A DNA stretch of 9,828 bases. Source: Synergistetes bacterium JGI 0000079-D21 (GTDB lineage: Bacteria > Synergistota > Synergistia > Synergistales > 79-D21). Location: positions 1-9,828 of the forward strand of contig AQRZ01000036.1 of the NCBI GenBank assembly GCA_000402835.1, given 5' to 3'. Below, in pieces: positions 7,709 to 9,828 of this stretch (positions are counted from its first letter, which is position 1; each line of letters starts with the position of its first letter). The position numbers were made by a program, and so were the translations under genes. Under the pieces are notes generated by a model, which was not told where the DNA came from, ran no database searches, and was given only the letters and a program-made list of their open reading frames with translations.

Positions 7709-7781
7709 CGGAATCCAGGAGGCGATTTTCCATCGCCCTCAGGCGTGCTACCGTATAGCCATAACGTTCCGCCTGGGCCAT
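7709..7781 (-). pseudogene. ntpC: 5' fragment of V-type ATP synthase subunit C (24 codons)
   Basis: From ATG 7781 the minus strand encodes MAQAERYGYTVARLRAMENR and then LLDS, identical to the intact copy at 23-1039, and diverges after Ser24. The frame continues by chance to 7194 through the antisense strand of rsmH, giving a hybrid ORF that should not be annotated as a protein. The fragment lies 14 nt after the E stop, exactly where subunit C belongs, so it is the true operon continuation interrupted at 7709. Confidence 0.93.
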
Positions 7782-7803
7782 TCCCTCACCTCCCGTCAAT
7801 TGG
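7709..7803 (-). repeat. right arm of the 95-bp perfect inverted repeat
   Basis: This segment read on the minus strand equals window bases 1-95 exactly. It includes the last codon and stop of E, the 14-nt E-C spacer with GGAGGTGA, and codons 1-24 of subunit C. The inner edge at 7709 is the point where subunit C sequence stops and sequence downstream of rsmH begins. Confidence 0.97.
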
Positions 7804-8377
7804 AGAAAAGCTTCCTGACCGTCTCCGCCTCGAGCTCTTCCCTGGCTGTCCTGATCAGCATTTCCCAGGAACAGTTTACGTCCACCAGGCCACGCCGAAG
7901 AATGAATCCCCCGGTGATCGGAGCCTTCTTTTCCGCCATCTTCAGGTTCCAGCCATGTTTCTCATTGCATTGCCCCAGCCATTCGGCATCCAGGGCCTTC
8001 TCTTCCTGTCCGACGAGGACGCTTTCTTCCCCCGTCTCAACGGCCTGCAGAAGCAAGGTTTCCGCAAAGCGCCTCGCCATATCGGGCTCCATCCCGCACA
8101 TGATGTTCTTTGCGGCTTCAAAGGCCTCATCGATCAGGGCTCTTCGTGCAGTCAGGTCCTGGTTGTTCACGTCCAGTTTTGCCACGATTTCCTTCCTGCG
8201 CAGGATTTCCGGGATCTCCGCATCCAGGCGTTTCTTTTGCATTTCCTCCATCCGCCGGATTTCTTCTTCCGTCTGGTGTCGGATCTTTTCGACCTGGTTC
8301 CGTGCAGAAGAAAGAATTTCTTCCGCCTCTCCCCGGGCATCCTCCTCGATTTTCGCCTTGATATCCGTCAGCGACAT
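7796..8377 (-). CDS. ntpE: V-type ATP synthase subunit E (peripheral stalk)
   Basis: Subunit E is half of the peripheral stalk that holds the A3B3 head against the membrane stator. The 193-residue product has a long charged helix (about residues 5-70, rich in E, K and R, for example IEEDARGEAEEIL and KIRHQTEEEIRRMEEMQ) that would form a coiled coil with a G/H-type partner. It is followed by a globular C-terminal domain with APITGGFILRRGLVDVNCSW, a recognisable E-family block. ATG 8377 is preferred to GTG 8386 because GGGGTG at 8384-8389 is 6 nt before that ATG. It starts 15 nt after the K stop, and its own stop precedes subunit C by 14 nt. The partner stalk gene is not seen in the window. Confidence 0.92.
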   Translation of the reverse strand: MSLTDIKAKIEEDARGEAEEILSSARNQVEKIRHQTEEEIRRMEEMQKKRLDAEIPEILRRKEIVAKLDVNNQDLTARRALIDEAFEAAKNIMCGMEPDMARRFAETLLLQAVETGEESVLVGQEEKALDAEWLGQCNEKHGWNLKMAEKKAPITGGFILRRGLVDVNCSWEMLIRTAREELEAETVRKLFSN

Positions 8378-8392
8378 GCCAGACACCCCGGC

Positions 8393-8905
8393 CTAGAGCT
8401 TGATGCTGTTCATCAGGATGATGCTGAGCAGAAGCGCGAGAACGGCATAGGTTTCAACCATGGCCGGCAGGATCACGGCTTTACCGATCTCTTCCGGACG
8501 CTTGGAAATCAGCAGGATCGCACCGGCAGAAGCTTTCCCCTGCGCAATCGCCGAGTAGTAGCAAGCGATCGCAATGGGCATCAGGGAGCCGAAAACCCCG
8601 ATCCCCTGCCAGACGGTCACTTTCACCGCGGCTCCTCCGAGAAGCCCCACTTTCAGAATGGCAAAAAAAGCCGCAAGAAGGCCATAGATTCCCTGGGTAC
8701 CGGGAAGGGCCAGCAGGAGCAGCGCCAATCCGAACTTTCCAGGGTCTTCGGTCATGATCCCGGCAGCCGCCTCATCGGCGATCGAGATTCCGATCGCGGA
8801 GCCCGAACCGGCGAAACCCGCTGCAATTCCCGCTCCCAAAACGGCAATCATCGCCCCGAGCTGTTCCGACATGGTATTCAAGAGAGTTGCGACGACCTGG
8901 TCCAT
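8393..8905 (-). CDS. ntpK: V-type ATP synthase subunit K (membrane rotor proteolipid, probably Na+-binding)
   Basis: Subunit K forms the membrane ring that carries ions past subunit I. The 170-residue protein has four hydrophobic helices in two homologous halves (GAGIAAGFAGSGSAIGISIA in the first, GVFGSLMPIAIACYYSAIAQG in the second), the duplicated form typical of V-type K. The second half keeps the ion-carrying glutamate, E151 in AMVETYAVLA. The remaining ligands match the Na+ site of Enterococcus hirae NtpK: L67, T70, Q71 and Y74 in LPGTQGIYG, and Q122 in AIAQG. ATG 8905 is chosen because AGGAGG (8916-8921) is 10 nt upstream. The in-frame GTG at 8914 lies only 1 nt from that site. It sits 42 nt after the I stop and 15 nt before E. 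Confidence 0.95.
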   Translation of the reverse strand: MDQVVATLLNTMSEQLGAMIAVLGAGIAAGFAGSGSAIGISIADEAAAGIMTEDPGKFGLALLLLALPGTQGIYGLLAAFFAILKVGLLGGAAVKVTVWQGIGVFGSLMPIAIACYYSAIAQGKASAGAILLISKRPEEIGKAVILPAMVETYAVLALLLSIILMNSIKL

Positions 8906-8915
8906 AAGTTCCACT

Positions 8916-8921
8916 CCTCCT
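8916..8921 (-). promoter_or_regulatory. Shine-Dalgarno that fixes the start of subunit K
   Basis: On the minus strand AGGAGG (8921 down to 8916) lies within AAGGAGGA in the 42-nt gap after subunit I. The consensus-like site suits the ATG at 8905 and excludes the GTG at 8914. A strong site here fits the need for many K copies per complex. Confidence 0.7.
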
Positions 8922-8947
8922 TAAAAAGATGGGTTTTCTTCGGGAAT

Positions 8948-9828
8948 TCACATTTCTTCCTGCTGCGCGCAGGAATCAACGATCTTCACGAACTGGGTTT
9001 CATGGCAAAAGGGGGCAAAAAGCCTGCCGTTCGCCTCGTAGAACTTGCTGAAAAACTCGACGTACTGGAGTCGAAGGGAATGGACGAAAGCCCCGAGAAC
9101 GTTGATCGCCAGGCTGAAGATGTTTCCTACGACGAAAAGGATCAGGGCCAAGATCCACCCCACGTAAGGAACGCCTTCCGAGATCATCTTCGCAAGGAGG
9201 TTGATGATCAGGCCGATGGCGGCTCCGGATAGTCCTAGGGCCAGGAGGCGGCTGTAACTGAGGGTATCCCCGAGATAGGAAGTGATCCCGTAAAGGCTGA
9301 GCGCCCCGGAAAAAGCTTTCCCCAGGACCCCTTTCTTGCTCCTCCCCTGTGTCAGGAACAAGGTGACAGCCCCCGCAATAGACAGCACTTTCGCCAACAT
9401 TCCCATCGAGGCCGGTGCTTTCCCGATCGACACGAGGAAAAGGAGGGCCACCCCGTTGAGCAGAAGGATCCAGCCGCCACGGTCTGCAAATGCCTCCAAG
9501 TAGGAGCCGCGCCTCAAAGCATCCCAGAACGCGATGCAAAGACCGAAGATCAGCTGGGCGAACCCAAGCGTGAGGCAAACCCCCAAGTATGTCATCGGAT
9601 CGTTCATCGGATCCCAGATGACCAATCGGTCCCTGAGCGGACGAAGGAAATGGAGGAAAGCGAAGCTGTCGATCGTGTTTGCGAGCCAAGAACCCGTAAG
9701 GGCTCCCATCACGATTGTAGAGAGGCCGCAGATGAACATGACGATGAGAAGTTTTCTCAGGTTGCCGCCAACGGGGAATTTAAGCAGCACCCACCCCAGC
9801 AGGGCCGCCAGGATGATTCCGAACCCCG
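8948..9828 (-). CDS. ntpI: V-type ATP synthase subunit I, C-terminal membrane part (5' end off the window)
   Basis: Subunit I is the stator in the membrane that forms the ion half-channels against the K ring. Only the last 292 residues are present. The reading frame is open through the right edge, with GFGIILAALLGW preceding the first internal start at 9790, so the gene is cut by the window and not by a mutation. Several strongly hydrophobic segments are visible, among them LLIVMFICGLSTIVMGALTG, ILLLNGVALLFLVSIG, GAAIGLIINLLA and WILALILFVVGNIFSLAINV. The motif LSYSRLLALGLSG contains the Arg (codon 9248-9250) expected to be the essential stator arginine. FVHSLRLQYVEFFSKFYE near the C-terminus is a further family block. 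Full homologues are about 600-660 residues. It is the most upstream ATPase gene seen on this strand. Confidence 0.95.
   Translation of the reverse strand, partial: GFGIILAALLGWVLLKFPVGGNLRKLLIVMFICGLSTIVMGALTGSWLANTIDSFAFLHFLRPLRDRLVIWDPMNDPMTYLGVCLTLGFAQLIFGLCIAFWDALRRGSYLEAFADRGGWILLLNGVALLFLVSIGKAPASMGMLAKVLSIAGAVTLFLTQGRSKKGVLGKAFSGALSLYGITSYLGDTLSYSRLLALGLSGAAIGLIINLLAKMISEGVPYVGWILALILFVVGNIFSLAINVLGAFVHSLRLQYVEFFSKFYEANGRLFAPFCHETQFVKIVDSCAQQEEM

Noticed and set aside
1..7803. Invertible phase-variation switch bounded by the inverted repeat
   Set aside because: There is no recombinase gene, no promoter inside the arms, and the arms are coding sequence of an operon junction. Only one orientation gives an intact ATPase operon, so regulated switching is much less likely than a chimera.
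7689..7803. Insertion sequence or prophage edge at the junction
   Set aside because: There is no transposase or integrase, no terminal repeat of element type, no target duplication and no tRNA attachment site. Both sides are explained by known chromosomal genes.
7544..9232. 562-codon open frame on the plus strand
   Set aside because: It runs antisense through E, K and part of I, which are clear homologues on the minus strand, and crosses the 7708/7709 junction. Its translation is rich in Arg, Pro, His and Phe with no domain pattern, typical of a high-GC antisense shadow.

Overview
The window is bacterial and about 55-58% G+C by eye. It holds most of a bacterial/archaeal-type (V/A-type) rotary ATPase gene cluster, a gamma-class carbonic anhydrase-like gene, the RNase P RNA gene (rnpB), and the first genes of the division and cell wall (dcw) cluster, mraZ and rsmH. 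A multi-gene V-type ATPase with the NtpI-K-E-C-G-A-B-D gene set next to a normal dcw start suggests an anaerobic bacterium. Synergistota is my best guess from the protein style and the presence of a V-type enzyme, with Desulfobacterota as an alternative. This is recall-based inference and was not tested by a search.

Layout: 1-5234 (+) encodes the stalk and catalytic subunits C, F, A, B and D with tight or overlapping junctions. 5246-5767 (+) encodes a left-handed beta-helix gamma-carbonic anhydrase homologue. 5796-6146 (+) is a type A RNase P RNA followed by a strong intrinsic terminator at 6147-6169. 6301-6340 holds MraZ operator repeats, followed by mraZ (6346-6771) and rsmH (6768-7688). 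A ribosome binding site and the first few codons of the next dcw gene (7695-7708) then stop abruptly. From 7709 to the right edge the sequence runs the other way: the first 24 codons of subunit C, then E, K and the C-terminal part of I, all on the minus strand.

The central observation is that positions 1-95 and 7709-7803 are exact reverse complements. Inverting the block between them rebuilds a textbook operon, I-K-E-C-F-A-B-D, followed by gamma-CA, rnpB, mraZ and rsmH, all on one strand. As presented, the operon is split, subunit C has a second copy truncated after 24 codons, and the dcw cluster is cut after rsmH. The simplest reading is an inverted chimera (amplification or assembly) with its breakpoint at 7708/7709, not a new biological system. 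A real recent inversion cannot be excluded from one sequence.

Functionally, subunits A and B form the catalytic hexamer, D and F the central rotor stalk, C the connector to the membrane ring, E a peripheral stalk, K the ion-carrying ring and I the stator with the essential arginine. The K subunit carries the full Na+-ligand set known from Enterococcus hirae NtpK, so the enzyme is probably sodium-coupled. The small peripheral stalk partner (G/H type) is not seen and may lie beyond the right edge, upstream of I. MraZ probably represses its own operon through the repeats, and RsmH methylates 16S rRNA.
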